NCBI RefSeq assembly: GCF_041320665.1
Contig: NZ_CP166730.1
Span: 992,001 to 1,056,000 of the forward strand
From: Comamonas sp. GB3 AK4-5
Lineage (GTDB): Bacteria > Pseudomonadota > Gammaproteobacteria > Burkholderiales > Burkholderiaceae_C
Reading direction: 5' to 3'
DNA: 64,000 nucleotides
A program made the translations under genes and the position numbers. Below, in pieces: positions 18,626 through 27,441 of the stretch; positions within the stretch are counted from its first letter, which is position 1; the number at the start of each line of letters is the position of its first letter. Under the pieces are notes generated by a model. The model made no database searches. It was not told the origin of the DNA and was given only the letters and a program-made list of their open reading frames with translations.

Positions 18626-19273
18626 ATGCCTTCTCTGGAATCGCTGACCGCCTTTTTTGGCATTGCCGTGCTGCTGGCTTTGACGCCCGGGCCAGACAAT
18701 ATTTTTGTGCTGCTGCAGTCCGCGCAAAAAGGCTGGCGTGCCGGGCTGGCGGTGGTGTTGGGTTTGACGGCCGGTGTCGCGGTGCACACCACGGCCGTGG
18801 CCCTGGGCCTTGCGGCGGTGTTTGCCGCTTCGGTCACGGCATTCACCGTGCTCAAGTGGTGTGGTGCGGCCTATTTGAGCTATCTGGCCTGGGGGGCGCT
18901 GCGGGCGCAGTCCAGCGTCAGCGACATGCCGGTGCAGCAGGCCCGCGACCAGCGTTTGCCGTTGCGTGAGGGGCTGCGCATGGTGGGGCGGGGCCTGGTG
19001 ATGAACCTTACCAACCCCAAGGTGCTGATTTTCTTCCTGGCCTTCTTGCCCCAGTTTGCCAATCCGGCACTGGGCCCGGTGGCGCCGCAGATTGCGGTCT
19101 ATGGTGCCGTCTTCATGGCCGCCACCTTGCTGGTGTTTGGCTCCATCGCCTGTTTCAGCGGGCTGTTTGGTGCCATGCTGCAGCGCTCGGCCCGTGCCCA
19201 GTGGTGGCTGAACCGGCTGGCCGGCATGGTGTTTTTGGGCATGGCGGTGCGTTTGGCGACGGTGGAAAGGTAA
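18626..19273 (+). CDS. LysE-family amino acid exporter
   Basis: 215 residues, six predicted helices. TPGPDNIFVLLQSAQKGWRAG near residues 18-38 and NLTNPKVLIFFLAFLPQF near 130-147 are the RhtB/LysE family motifs. Such proteins export lysine, threonine, homoserine or similar metabolites; the substrate is unknown. AGAAAGAA is a modest ribosome site. A CCCCCTGAG repeat begins five bases after the stop. Confidence 0.9.
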   Translation: MPSLESLTAFFGIAVLLALTPGPDNIFVLLQSAQKGWRAGLAVVLGLTAGVAVHTTAVALGLAAVFAASVTAFTVLKWCGAAYLSYLAWGALRAQSSVSDMPVQQARDQRLPLREGLRMVGRGLVMNLTNPKVLIFFLAFLPQFANPALGPVAPQIAVYGAVFMAATLLVFGSIACFSGLFGAMLQRSARAQWWLNRLAGMVFLGMAVRLATVER

Positions 19274-19278
19274 CGGCT

Positions 19279-19382
19279 CCCCCCTGAGCCGCTTCGCGGC
19301 TTCCCCCCAGGGGGACGACACCGGTGCTGCGGGGCGGCCCTTGCACGGTGTCTCTGACTTGGGTTACGCCGTTTTTGTGCGC
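19279..19382 (+). repeat. CCCCCTGAG repeat, copy R5
   Basis: Same direction as, and five bases after, the LysE-type gene. It includes GCTTCGCGGC, the CCCCCCAGGGGGACGACAC hairpin and TGCGGGGCGGCCCTTGCACG. Confidence 0.85.
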
Positions 19383-19426
19383 TCCGCCCTGGTCTTACTC
19401 TTGCGACCTTATGGAGGAGAGGCACG

Positions 19427-20659
19427 CTATTTCATCCAGGACTGGAGCCGGGCATCCTCGCTGGCGATTTGCTCGCAGTCGTTGAAGGCTGCAAATTTTT
19501 CCAGCGCCTGGCGTAGCTGTGGCCCGAAGCGTTCCAGATCCAGCGCCTGGTTTTCCAGATGCAGGCTCAGCACCTGCAAGCGCTTTTCCTTGCGATGGGC
19601 TTTGCAGTCCATGCGGCCCACCAGGCGATCGCCCCACAGCAGGGGCAGGCAGAAATAGCCATAGCTGCGCTGGGGCGCGGGCACATAGCATTCCAGGCGG
19701 AAGTCCATGCCAAACAAGGCGGCTAGGCGTTCGCGGTGAATCACCAGATTGTCAAAGGGCGAGAGCAGGCGTATGCCGCGTGGGGCGGGCCTGCGGGCTT
19801 CGTCCAGCAGATGGGCGTCGACATAGGCCTGGTCCAGGCCCGCATCCTGCACGGCCAGCAACTGGCCTGCGTCCACGCGCTCGGCCAGCAAGCTGCGCAT
19901 GGCCTCGCGCAAGGGCTTGCCAGTGCGCAGATGCAGCAGCTGTTTCCAGGTGACCAGACCGTGGGCGCGCAAGCTGGTGTCCAGCAGATAGCGGGCGTAC
20001 TCCTCGGTGGATGGCTCGCTCAGGTCCATGCCCGCAGGCAGCATTTGCTCGCGCAGTGCATAGACCTTGCCCATGCCGTTGCGTTCACAAATCATCAAGT
20101 CGCCCTGCATGAACAGCTTGTCCAGCGCCCGGCGGCCTGGGCCCCAGCTCCACCAGCTGCCGCTGGTGCCGTTGCGGCCCGTGTCCAGCTCGCGCATGGA
20201 CAGCGCACCTTCGCCGCGCACGCGGGCCAGCAGCTCCTGCATGAGCTTTTTGTCGACGCTTTTGAAGTAGGGATGCTCACCGCTGCGAATGCTGTGCATG
20301 CGCGGCAGGGCAAAGCGGTAGTCGCGCATGGGCAGATAGGCCGCCGCATGAAACCAATGCTCAAAGATCTGGCGCTTCTGCACCAGCTGGTTCAGATGCC
20401 CTGTTTCATAAGCCGGCACCCGCGCCCACAGCACATGGTGGTGGGCGCGCTGCACCACGGCCAGGGTGTCAATCTGCACATAGCCCAGATGCGCGATGGC
20501 GGCCTGTGTGCCGGCCAGGCCTTTGCCAAAAGGCCTGGTGGAGCTCAGGCCCTGGCAGGCCAGGGCCATGCGGCGATAGCGTGGGTGTGCTGCGTTGGGC
20601 TGCATGAGGAAAAGCGGGTGCTGGACAGCAGCGCTGTGATCAGGAATCGGGGCTTGCAT
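19427..20659 (-). CDS. YcaQ-like winged-helix DNA crosslink glycosylase
   Basis: 410 residues from ATG 20659. It resembles the YcaQ/AlkX (HTH_42) family, DNA glycosylases that unhook interstrand crosslinks: YVQIDTLAVVQRAHHHVLWARV contains the catalytic Q-x-D pattern (Gln and Asp of QID), FEHWFHAAAYLPMRDY follows, and LLSPFDNLVIHRERL stands near residue 315. The start overlaps the preceding tautomerase gene by 20 bases, implying one transcript; ATG 20605 is an alternative. Its 3' end faces the LysE gene. Confidence 0.85.
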   Translation of the reverse strand: MQAPIPDHSAAVQHPLFLMQPNAAHPRYRRMALACQGLSSTRPFGKGLAGTQAAIAHLGYVQIDTLAVVQRAHHHVLWARVPAYETGHLNQLVQKRQIFEHWFHAAAYLPMRDYRFALPRMHSIRSGEHPYFKSVDKKLMQELLARVRGEGALSMRELDTGRNGTSGSWWSWGPGRRALDKLFMQGDLMICERNGMGKVYALREQMLPAGMDLSEPSTEEYARYLLDTSLRAHGLVTWKQLLHLRTGKPLREAMRSLLAERVDAGQLLAVQDAGLDQAYVDAHLLDEARRPAPRGIRLLSPFDNLVIHRERLAALFGMDFRLECYVPAPQRSYGYFCLPLLWGDRLVGRMDCKAHRKEKRLQVLSLHLENQALDLERFGPQLRQALEKFAAFNDCEQIASEDARLQSWMK

Positions 20660-21062
20660 TCTCGCGTGCCTGCACAGCCAATTGGTAGCGAAATTCCTGG
20701 CTGCGGCCACCATAACCATAAGCCGCGGCGCGAGCATCGATGATGTGCACATAGGACACCGCATGCAGCCGTTCGCACAGCGCCGCCATGGCGGTGTAGA
20801 TCGCCTGCAGATAGGCCGCCTTTTCCGCTTTGGTGTTGGTCTCATCGGTCACGCTGATGGACAGGTAGAAGGCGGATTGCTGCAGGGCCTGCAGCGACTG
20901 CCCGGCGACAAACCAGTCGCTGGCAGCGATGTGCTGCACGGCCACGGAAATCAGAGCCGGGTCCTTGCCCAGCAGTTCCGCCGTCAAGGCACTGATGCGT
21001 GCCACGGCCTGGGCGCTGCGGGCACTGGCATCGCCCGAAAGTTGCAACTGGATATGGGGCAT
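20640..21062 (-). CDS. Tautomerase-superfamily protein (putative)
   Basis: 140 residues. It begins MPHIQLQLSG, so removal of Met would leave the catalytic-type Pro1 of the tautomerase superfamily; the beta-alpha-beta pattern (ISVAVQHIAASDWFVAG, FYLSISVTDETNTKAEKAAYLQAIYTAM) fits. It is longer than simple 4-oxalocrotonate tautomerases (about 62 residues) and closer to carboxymethyl-hydroxymuconate isomerase length. Substrate unknown. It is divergent from the LysR-type gene, 96 bases away, and overlaps the next gene by 20 bases. Confidence 0.7.
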   Translation of the reverse strand: MPHIQLQLSGDASARSAQAVARISALTAELLGKDPALISVAVQHIAASDWFVAGQSLQALQQSAFYLSISVTDETNTKAEKAAYLQAIYTAMAALCERLHAVSYVHIIDARAAAYGYGGRSQEFRYQLAVQARENASPDS

Positions 21063-21157
21063 GGAAAGCTCCTGAGGGGTGATGAAGGCCCGCAGTGTGC
21101 GGCTTGTCTATTCATTTGAAAAACGGGAAGATTTTTTGGATGTCACCTGTTTTTCGG

Positions 21158-22045
21158 ATGGATAAACCCATGCAAGGATTTGATCTGCTCCAGCTGCACA
21201 GCCTGCGCGTGGTGGCCGAGGCCGGCAGCCTGACGGCTGCTGCACCGCGGCTGTTCTTGTCGCAATCGGCGGTGAGCGAGCACATGCGCAAGCTGGAGGC
21301 CGCTTGCGGCCAGCCGCTGTTGTTGCGCAGCAAGAGCGGGGTGGTGCTGACGCCGGCGGGCACGCGGCTGTTGGCCCATGCACAGCGCATCTTGGCGCTG
21401 TCTGAGCAAGCCTGGAATGACCTGTGCGGCCCGCAATTGCAAGGCCATGTGCGTCTGGGCGTGAGCGACTATTTCCGTCCCCAAGCCTTGGCTTCTCTGC
21501 TGGCCCATGTGGCGGAGGTCCATCCTGGGCTCCGACTGCATGTGCAGGTGATGCACAGCAGCCAGGTGCGCAGCATGTGGCAGCAAGGGGCGCTGGACCT
21601 GGGGTTGTGCATGCAGTTGGAGGGCGATGCGGAAGGCGCCAGTACGCTGTGCAGCGAGGCACTGCACTGGGTGGCCGCGCCACATGCGGTATTTGCGCAG
21701 GACCAGCCCGTGCCCCTGGTGCTGTTGCCCGCGCATTGTTCTTTGCACCACCTGGCCGTGCAGCGTCTGGCCAGCCAGGGGCAGGCCTATGAGGTGGTGC
21801 ACCTGGCCTCGGGCGTGGCGGGATTGCAGGCGGCCGTGGCCGCAGGGCTGGGCGTGGGCTGTGTGAATACCTCAAGCCTGGGGGCGGGCATGCAGGCCTG
21901 GAAACCTCAGGCGCCAAGGGCGGCCTGGCCGGCGTTGCCGGCGGTGCAATTTCAACTGCTGCCGCTGCGGGCAGGGGCCTCCAGCCTGGTGGCCCAGGTG
22001 CGGGCGGCGCTGCTCAGTCAGTGGGCGGCTTTGCCGCTGTCGTAG
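21158..22045 (+). CDS. LysR-family transcriptional regulator
   Basis: 295 residues. The N-terminal winged helix-turn-helix is DLLQLHSLRVVAEAGSLTAA followed by SQSAVSEHMRKLE; an effector domain with two alpha/beta lobes follows. Starts at 21140, 21158 and 21170 are possible; 21158 gives the usual spacing before the helix-turn-helix. Its 3' end overlaps the convergent amidase gene by 32 bases. It may control the amidase/ABC importer genes or the divergent tautomerase gene; neither is shown by sequence. Confidence 0.9.
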   Translation: MDKPMQGFDLLQLHSLRVVAEAGSLTAAAPRLFLSQSAVSEHMRKLEAACGQPLLLRSKSGVVLTPAGTRLLAHAQRILALSEQAWNDLCGPQLQGHVRLGVSDYFRPQALASLLAHVAEVHPGLRLHVQVMHSSQVRSMWQQGALDLGLCMQLEGDAEGASTLCSEALHWVAAPHAVFAQDQPVPLVLLPAHCSLHHLAVQRLASQGQAYEVVHLASGVAGLQAAVAAGLGVGCVNTSSLGAGMQAWKPQAPRAAWPALPAVQFQLLPLRAGASSLVAQVRAALLSQWAALPLS

Positions 22046-23462
22046 CGGATTGGCGCGGGTTTGCGGCAGGTGGCTGAGGCCATGCAGGCAGCGGCGCACG
22101 CAGCTGTTCAAAAGCGCGGGCGATTTGCAGCACGCCCAGGTCGTCAAAGCGGGCGCCAGCAATTTGCAGGCCTATGGGCAGGCCCTGGCTGGACATGGCG
22201 CAGGGCACAGAAATCGCGGGCTGCTCCGACATATTGAAGGGCACGGTGAAGGCAATGTGCTCCAGCGGGCGCAGCGGGTCGTTGGTGGGGGTCGCCAGTT
22301 GGGCGTCGAAGGCAGTGATGGGCGCCACGGGCGAGAGCACATAGTCGAATGCTGCGCAGGCCTGCACCGTGGCCTGGCGGGTGAGGAAGAACTGGTGCTG
22401 GGCCGCAAACACGGCCGGGGCCGTCAAGGCCTGGGCGCTGTCCGCCCACTGGCGGATAAAGGGCAGAACCTTGGCCTGTTGCGCGGCCGGCAGGGCTTGC
22501 AGGTCCATATGGGAGCGCATGCGCCAGAAATGGTCCATGCCGTCCAGCATGTCGCGTGTCAAAAACGGGGCCATGGGTTCGACGATGGCACCAGCCTGTT
22601 TCAGCAGCGCGGCGGCCTGCTCCACAGCCTGGCGCACTTCGGGCTCCACGGGCAGACCGCAGCCTGCGTCCAGCAGCAGGCCTATGCGCAGGCCGCGCAG
22701 CCGCTGCAGGCCGGGGGCCAGTTGCTGCCAGGCGATGCGCTGGGGCGGCAAGGCCATGCAGTCGCGGGCATCGGGCTGGGCCAGCACCATCATCATCAGC
22801 GCGGCGTCTTCCACGCTGCGTGTCATGGGGCCGGCGCAGCGGCCGGTATAGGGAGGGTCTATGGGGATGCGGCCCAGGCTGGGCTTGAGGCCCACGATGC
22901 CGCACCAGCTGGCGGGCAGGCGGATGGAGCCGCCGATATCGGTGCCCACATGCAGCGGCCCATAGCCGGCCGCTGCTGCAGCCCCTGCACCGGCACTGCT
23001 GCCACCAGGGCCCTTGCTCAGATCCCAGGGGTTGCAGGCCGTGGCGTGGAAGCTGGAAAGCCCGGAGGACAGCATGCCAAAGTCGGGCATGGTGGTTTTG
23101 GCCCAGAGCAGGGCCCCGGCCTCGCGCAGGCGGGCGGCGGGTGGGGCATCGGCCGCCGCTGGCTGTAGCGCTGTGGCCGCCGTGCCCAAAGGGGTGGGAT
23201 CACCCGCGGTGGCGATGTTGTCCTTGATGGTGGTGGGCACACCATCCAGCCAGCCCTGGGGGCTGCGCTGCATCCACCGGGCCTCGCTGGCGCGGGCTTG
23301 CGCAAGCGCAGCTTCAGGCCGGTAGAGGTAGGTGGCGTGCAGGCTGGGCTCCCAGCGTTCCACCTGCGCTATGACGGCCTGCATGACTTCCACCGGGGAC
23401 AGCTGACGGGCCATATAGGCTTGCAGCAGCTGGGTGGCGCTCAATTGGTGCAACTCGCTCAT
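22014..23462 (-). CDS. Amidase (amidase-signature family)
   Basis: 482 residues. The Ser-cisSer-Lys triad is visible: Lys in LWAKTTMPDFG, and the Gly/Ser-rich signature GPGGSSAGAGAAAAAGYGPL with GTDIGGSIR. It hydrolyses an amide bond; the substrate is unknown. The start at 23462 has a perfect AAGGAGGG ribosome site. It is the last gene of a minus-strand cluster with a peptide-type ABC importer, so the imported compound is probably an amide or peptide-like molecule cut here (inference). Confidence 0.93.
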   Translation of the reverse strand: MSELHQLSATQLLQAYMARQLSPVEVMQAVIAQVERWEPSLHATYLYRPEAALAQARASEARWMQRSPQGWLDGVPTTIKDNIATAGDPTPLGTAATALQPAAADAPPAARLREAGALLWAKTTMPDFGMLSSGLSSFHATACNPWDLSKGPGGSSAGAGAAAAAGYGPLHVGTDIGGSIRLPASWCGIVGLKPSLGRIPIDPPYTGRCAGPMTRSVEDAALMMMVLAQPDARDCMALPPQRIAWQQLAPGLQRLRGLRIGLLLDAGCGLPVEPEVRQAVEQAAALLKQAGAIVEPMAPFLTRDMLDGMDHFWRMRSHMDLQALPAAQQAKVLPFIRQWADSAQALTAPAVFAAQHQFFLTRQATVQACAAFDYVLSPVAPITAFDAQLATPTNDPLRPLEHIAFTVPFNMSEQPAISVPCAMSSQGLPIGLQIAGARFDDLGVLQIARAFEQLRAPLPAWPQPPAANPRQSATTAAKPPTD

Positions 23463-23530
23463 ATCCCTCCTTGGTGGCCCGGGTGGGCTTTCAGTATGTC
23501 GATACCAGGAAAAACGGCCTGCATGGACTG

Positions 23531-23686
23531 CTGGAGCGGGCCAGGGCCGTGTGGCAGGGGGCTGAACCCTACTCCACAACGGTCAGACAGCGCTTCAGGC
23601 GCGACGCGTGCCCGCAGACAGTACGCCTGTACGGCAAGGGCGCGCAACAAAGCATGAAGCGCTGTATGACCGTCTCAAAACGAGAC
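23531..23686 (-). repeat. Covarying hairpin repeat, copy A
   Basis: In minus-strand reading it starts GTCTCGTTTTGAGACGG 44 bases after the stop of the substrate-binding protein gene. Outer arms pair across 23579-23673 (ACGGTCAGACAGCGCTTCAG with the complement of CATGAAGCGCTGTATGACCG). It matches copies at 30148, 37074 and 42695. Confidence 0.88.
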
Positions 23687-23730
23687 AGCAACAAGGCCTA
23701 TTCTTAGGCTGGCATCTTGAAGTCACATGT

Positions 23731-25221
23731 TTAAGCCCAGGACAGGGCCGACAGATCGTTGACGAAGATGGGCATATCCTTCCACAGACCACGCAACCCC
23801 TTGGCAGCCACGGTCACCCATTGCGACTGGTAGAGGAAGGCGTGCACGCTGTCTTCGGCCAGCAGGCGCTGGGCGTCACCAAGCAGGCGGGCACGGTCGG
23901 CCGGGCGCGGTGTGTTCTTGATCTTGTCGTAGAGCCGGTTGAACTGCTCGGAGTGATAGTTCCAGTAGTAGTCCGGCTTGGCGAAGTTGCCCAGGTCAAA
24001 GGGCTCGACATGGGAGATCAGCGTCAGGTCGTACTGCTTGTTGGTGTAGGTGCTCGACAACCACTGTGCCCATTCCACGTTTTGCAGCTTGAGCTTGATG
24101 CCCACCTTGGCCAGCTCGGCGGCGATGATTTCGCCGCCCTGGCGTGCATAGGGCGTGGGCGGCAGCGTCATGCTCAGCTCCAGCGGCAGCTTGACGCCGG
24201 CCTCGGCCAGCAGCTTTTTGGCTTTTTCCGGGTCATAGGGGTTGATGCCGGTGGTGTCCACATAGCCAAAGGCGCCGGGCACGTAATGGCTGCCAATGGG
24301 CACGCCATAGCCTTCGGCGGCGCCCTCGATGACGGTCTTGCGGTTGATGGCCGCAGCAATGGCGCGGCGCACGCGCACATCATCCAGCGGCTTGCGGCCG
24401 TTGTTGATGGCCACAATGGTCTTGGCGCGCGAGCCGCTGACCAACACCTGAAAGCGTGGGTTGTTCTTGAACTGCGGCACGCTGCGCGGGGTGGCGCGGG
24501 GGAAGGCGTCCACATCGCCCGCCATCAGCGCGGCCACCTGGGCGGCGGCATCCGGAATGAAGCGGAAGGTGGCGCGCTGGATGCGGATCTTGGCGGCATC
24601 GCGGTACTGCGGCCAGGCCTGCAGGGTGATGGACGAGCCCTTGCTCCACGGGCCCAGCTTGTAGGGGCCGGTGCCCACGGGCTTGGTGGTGTTGGTGGCG
24701 GCGCTCTTGGGCTCGACGATGATGGCCGTGGCCTGGCCCAGCACGAACAGAAAGTCCGGATCGATCTCCTGGGTGAGGATGACCAACTGGTGGGCATCGA
24801 TCACGCTGACCTTCATGGCGGCGAAGCTGCGCTTGTCCTTGTTGGTGCTTTTGTCGGCCGCTGCGCGCTCGAACGAGAACTTCACGGCCTGGGCATCGCA
24901 GGGTTCGCCGTTCTGGAACGTCACGCCCTTGCGCAGGCGGAAGGTGTAGGTCTTGAGGTCGGGCGAGACCTCCCAGCTTTCGGCCAGCAGGGGCGAGACG
25001 CTGCCGTCGCTGTTGATCTTGGTGAGGGTCTCGAAGATGTTGTAGAGGGCGATCTCCGCCACCGACGAGGCCGCGTTGGCCGTGGGGTCCAGCACCGGGG
25101 GCTCTAGCGTGAGCGCCAGGGTGACGCTGTCCTTCTTGCTCTGTGCCAGGCCTGCCAGCGGGGTGAGCAGGGGAACGGAAGCAAGAGCGCCTGTGGTCAG
25201 AAGGCGGCGGCGGTTGAGCAT
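23731..25221 (-). CDS. ABC transporter substrate-binding protein (dipeptide/oligopeptide SBP_5 family)
   Basis: 496 residues. The N-terminus MLNRRRLLTTGALASVPLLTPL is a twin-arginine-like or Sec signal; the mature protein starts near LAQSKKD. SVTLALTLEPPVLDPTANAASS and NIFETLTKINSDGSVSPLLAESW are typical of periplasmic SBP_5 proteins that bind peptides, nickel complexes, glutathione or opines. The start at 25221 is chosen because it begins the signal peptide. It belongs with the two ATPases and two permeases upstream, and with the amidase downstream. Confidence 0.92.
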   Translation of the reverse strand: MLNRRRLLTTGALASVPLLTPLAGLAQSKKDSVTLALTLEPPVLDPTANAASSVAEIALYNIFETLTKINSDGSVSPLLAESWEVSPDLKTYTFRLRKGVTFQNGEPCDAQAVKFSFERAAADKSTNKDKRSFAAMKVSVIDAHQLVILTQEIDPDFLFVLGQATAIIVEPKSAATNTTKPVGTGPYKLGPWSKGSSITLQAWPQYRDAAKIRIQRATFRFIPDAAAQVAALMAGDVDAFPRATPRSVPQFKNNPRFQVLVSGSRAKTIVAINNGRKPLDDVRVRRAIAAAINRKTVIEGAAEGYGVPIGSHYVPGAFGYVDTTGINPYDPEKAKKLLAEAGVKLPLELSMTLPPTPYARQGGEIIAAELAKVGIKLKLQNVEWAQWLSSTYTNKQYDLTLISHVEPFDLGNFAKPDYYWNYHSEQFNRLYDKIKNTPRPADRARLLGDAQRLLAEDSVHAFLYQSQWVTVAAKGLRGLWKDMPIFVNDLSALSWA

Positions 25222-25252
25222 GGGGTGGGTCTCCGGACGAAAGCTTGTTGTA

Positions 25253-25309
25253 AGAACGTGTTCAAAGTCTCCTCGCGGCGCGCCTGCGTAGAGATATTGA
25301 ACACGTTCT
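25253..25309. repeat. 57-bp palindromic element with AGAACGTGTTCAA ends
   Basis: Perfect 13-bp inverted ends: AGAACGTGTTCAA at 25253-25265 and TTGAACACGTTCT at 25297-25309. The interior reads AGTCTCCTCGCGGCGCGCCT. The two halves match the two ends of the 268-bp element at 59109-59376. It lies upstream of the substrate-binding protein gene. Confidence 0.85.
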
Positions 25310-25320
25310 AAGAGCGGGGT

Positions 25321-25368
25321 GGCGATCACCTGCCGATTGCGCTCCAACGCGCCTGCACAGAGATCGCC
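25321..25368. repeat. Related palindromic fragment with GGCGATC/GATCGCC ends
   Basis: Ends GGCGATC and GATCGCC enclose CCGATTGCGCTCCAACGCGC, which is also found (reverse complement) inside the left part of the 59109-59376 element. A sister with ends GCGATCT/AGATCGC lies at 58289-58323. Confidence 0.65.
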
Positions 25369-25445
25369 CTCCCGTTTTCAGAAAAAAGGCCGCAGGGTGC
25401 GGCACATTTCGCTTTGTACACCAGTTGGACGTGCAGGCCGAATGC

Positions 25446-26309
25446 TCAGCGCTGGGCCGCGGTGGTTGCGGCCGCTTGCCGGGCCTGGCGGCGGGCACGG
25501 GCCAGGCCGGGGGCGATATGGGGCACGGCCTGCACCAACTGGCGGGTGTAGGGGTGCTGTGGGGCGGTGAACAGCTGTTCGGGGCTACCGCGCTCCACCA
25601 TGTGGCCCTGGTGCAGCACCACCACTTCCTGGCACAGCTGCTGCACCACGGCCAGGTCGTGGCTGATGAGCACAAAGGTCACGCCATGGTCTTGTTGCAG
25701 CTGCTGCATCAGGTTCAGCACCTGGGCCTGGACCGAGACATCCAGGGCGCTGACCGGCTCGTCGGCCACGATCAGCCGGGGCCGGGTTATGAGGGCGCGG
25801 GCAATGGCAATGCGCTGGCGCTGGCCGCCGGAGAATTCATGCGGGTAGCGGTCCAGATCGCTGGGGCGCAGGCCCACCTGGGCCAGCACCTCGGCCACGC
25901 GCGTGCGGCGTTCGGCCGCCGTGGCACCCAGCACTTCCAGTGGCTCGGCCACGGTGCGGGCCACGGTCTGGCGTGGGTCCAGCGAGCCATAGGGGTCTTG
26001 AAAGACCATCTGAAAATGGCGTCGGTGTGCTCGCAATTCGGAAGCGCTTAACGCGCTCAGGTCTTGCCCTAGCAGCCGAATATGGCCCGAAGTGGGGCGG
26101 TCCAGCGCCATGATGAGGCGGGCCAGTGTGGACTTGCCGGAGCCGGATTCACCCACCACGCCCAGGCTGCGACCGGCCTGCACCTGCAGGCTGATGTCGT
26201 CCAGCGCCGCCACGCAGGCCGGTGCGCTCCACAGCTGGCGGCGTGGCAGGCGGTAATGGCGGGACAGCTGCTGCACTTCCAGCAGCGGGGGGGGCATGGT
26301 GCTTGTCAT
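25446..26309 (-). CDS. Peptide-type ABC transporter ATP-binding protein (OppF/DppF-like)
   Basis: 287 residues. Walker A is GESGSGKST, the signature is [16 protein letters not shown], and Walker B is RLIVADEPVSALD. The sequence after the nucleotide domain (QHPYTRQLVQAVPHI) is the C-terminal feature of OppF/DppF. It hydrolyses ATP to power import with the partner ATPase encoded next upstream. The gap between the two ATPase genes carries a CCCCCTGAG repeat. Confidence 0.93.
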   Translation of the reverse strand: MTSTMPPPLLEVQQLSRHYRLPRRQLWSAPACVAALDDISLQVQAGRSLGVVGESGSGKSTLARLIMALDRPTSGHIRLLGQDLSALSASELRAHRRHFQMVFQDPYGSLDPRQTVARTVAEPLEVLGATAAERRTRVAEVLAQVGLRPSDLDRYPHEFSGGQRQRIAIARALITRPRLIVADEPVSALDVSVQAQVLNLMQQLQQDHGVTFVLISHDLAVVQQLCQEVVVLHQGHMVERGSPEQLFTAPQHPYTRQLVQAVPHIAPGLARARRQARQAAATTAAQR

Positions 26310-26370
26310 CTCAGTGCTCCATAGAACAGCGGCGCATCCAACGGGCAGGCACCAAAGTCAGGGACAGCCA

Positions 26371-26439
26371 GCAAGGGCCGCCCCGCAGCAAAGGCTGTCG
26401 TCCCCCTGGGGGGAAGGCGCCAGAGGCGACTCAGGGGGG
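26371..26439 (-). repeat. CCCCCTGAG repeat, copy R6
   Basis: Minus orientation; begins three bases after the stop of the OppD-like ATPase gene. The hairpin CCCCCCAGGGGGACGACAG and GGGGCGGCCCTTGC are present. Confidence 0.82.
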
Positions 26440-26442
26440 CGC

Positions 26443-27432
26443 TCATTTCATGGCTTCGGGACGCAGGCAGCGCGCCCAGTGTTGACCCGCTTCATCCTGC
26501 TCCATAGCGACAGGCACCTGGCTGTGGCAGGCCGCCTGGGCATAGCTGCAGCGGTTGCTAAAGGCGCAGCCTGCGGGCAGGTCGGCCAGATCGGGCACGG
26601 TGCCGGAAATGGTGGGCAGCGGCGGCATGCGGCCATCAGGCTGGCGCTGGGCGTGGAGCTGGGGGCGGGCGGCCAGCAGGCCCCGGGTATAGGGGTGTGC
26701 CATATGGGCAAACAAGGTCTCGGTGGGCGCGCTTTCCACCACGCTGCCGCCATACATGACCAGCATCTGGTCCACGTTCTGCGAGACCACGCCCAGGTCG
26801 TGGGAGATGAGCACCAGGCCCATGCCGCGCTCGGCCACCAGGTCGGCCATCAGGTCCAGGATTTGCTGCTGCACCGTCACATCCAGCGCGGTGGTGGGCT
26901 CATCGGCAATCAGCACATCGGGTTCACAGGCCAGGGCCATGGCAATCATGATGCGCTGGCGCTGGCCGCCGGAGAATTGGTGGGGATAGTCGCCCAGGCG
27001 CTCGGCCGCGCGGGGAATACCCACGCGCTCTAGCAAAGCCAGGGCCTGGCGGCGGGCGCTGGCTGCGTCCAGGCGCAGATGGCGGCGCAGCGGCTCGGCC
27101 ACCTGGCGGCCAATGGGGTGCACGGGGTTGAGGGCGGTCATGGGCTCTTGGAACACCATGGCCAGGCGGTTGCCGCGCAGCTGGCACCATTGCGCCTCGC
27201 TCTGGCCCAGCAGTTCCTGGCCCTGCAGGCGCAGGCTGCCGCTGGCGCGGGCGTTGTCGGGCAGCAGGCCCATCAGCGCCAGGGCGGTGAGAGATTTGCC
27301 GCTGCCCGACTCGCCAATCAGGCCCAGTGTGCCGCCGCGTTCCAGCGTGAACGCGACATTGCGCACGGCCGCCACTTCCCCGCGCTGGGTGCGGAGGGTG
27401 ACGGACAGGTTGTCTACTTCCAGCAAGGCCAT
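26443..27432 (-). CDS. Peptide-type ABC transporter ATP-binding protein (OppD/DppD-like)
   Basis: 329 residues. Walker A is GESGSGKSL, the signature is [16 protein letters not shown], and Walker B is [12 protein letters not shown]. The C-terminal oligopeptide-transporter extension contains the Cys-rich stretch [16 protein letters not shown], which in DppD-type proteins binds an Fe-S cluster. Nine bases separate it from the permease gene upstream. Confidence 0.93.
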   Translation of the reverse strand: MALLEVDNLSVTLRTQRGEVAAVRNVAFTLERGGTLGLIGESGSGKSLTALALMGLLPDNARASGSLRLQGQELLGQSEAQWCQLRGNRLAMVFQEPMTALNPVHPIGRQVAEPLRRHLRLDAASARRQALALLERVGIPRAAERLGDYPHQFSGGQRQRIMIAMALACEPDVLIADEPTTALDVTVQQQILDLMADLVAERGMGLVLISHDLGVVSQNVDQMLVMYGGSVVESAPTETLFAHMAHPYTRGLLAARPQLHAQRQPDGRMPPLPTISGTVPDLADLPAGCAFSNRCSYAQAACHSQVPVAMEQDEAGQHWARCLRPEAMK

Positions 27433-27441
27433 GGCAGTCCT

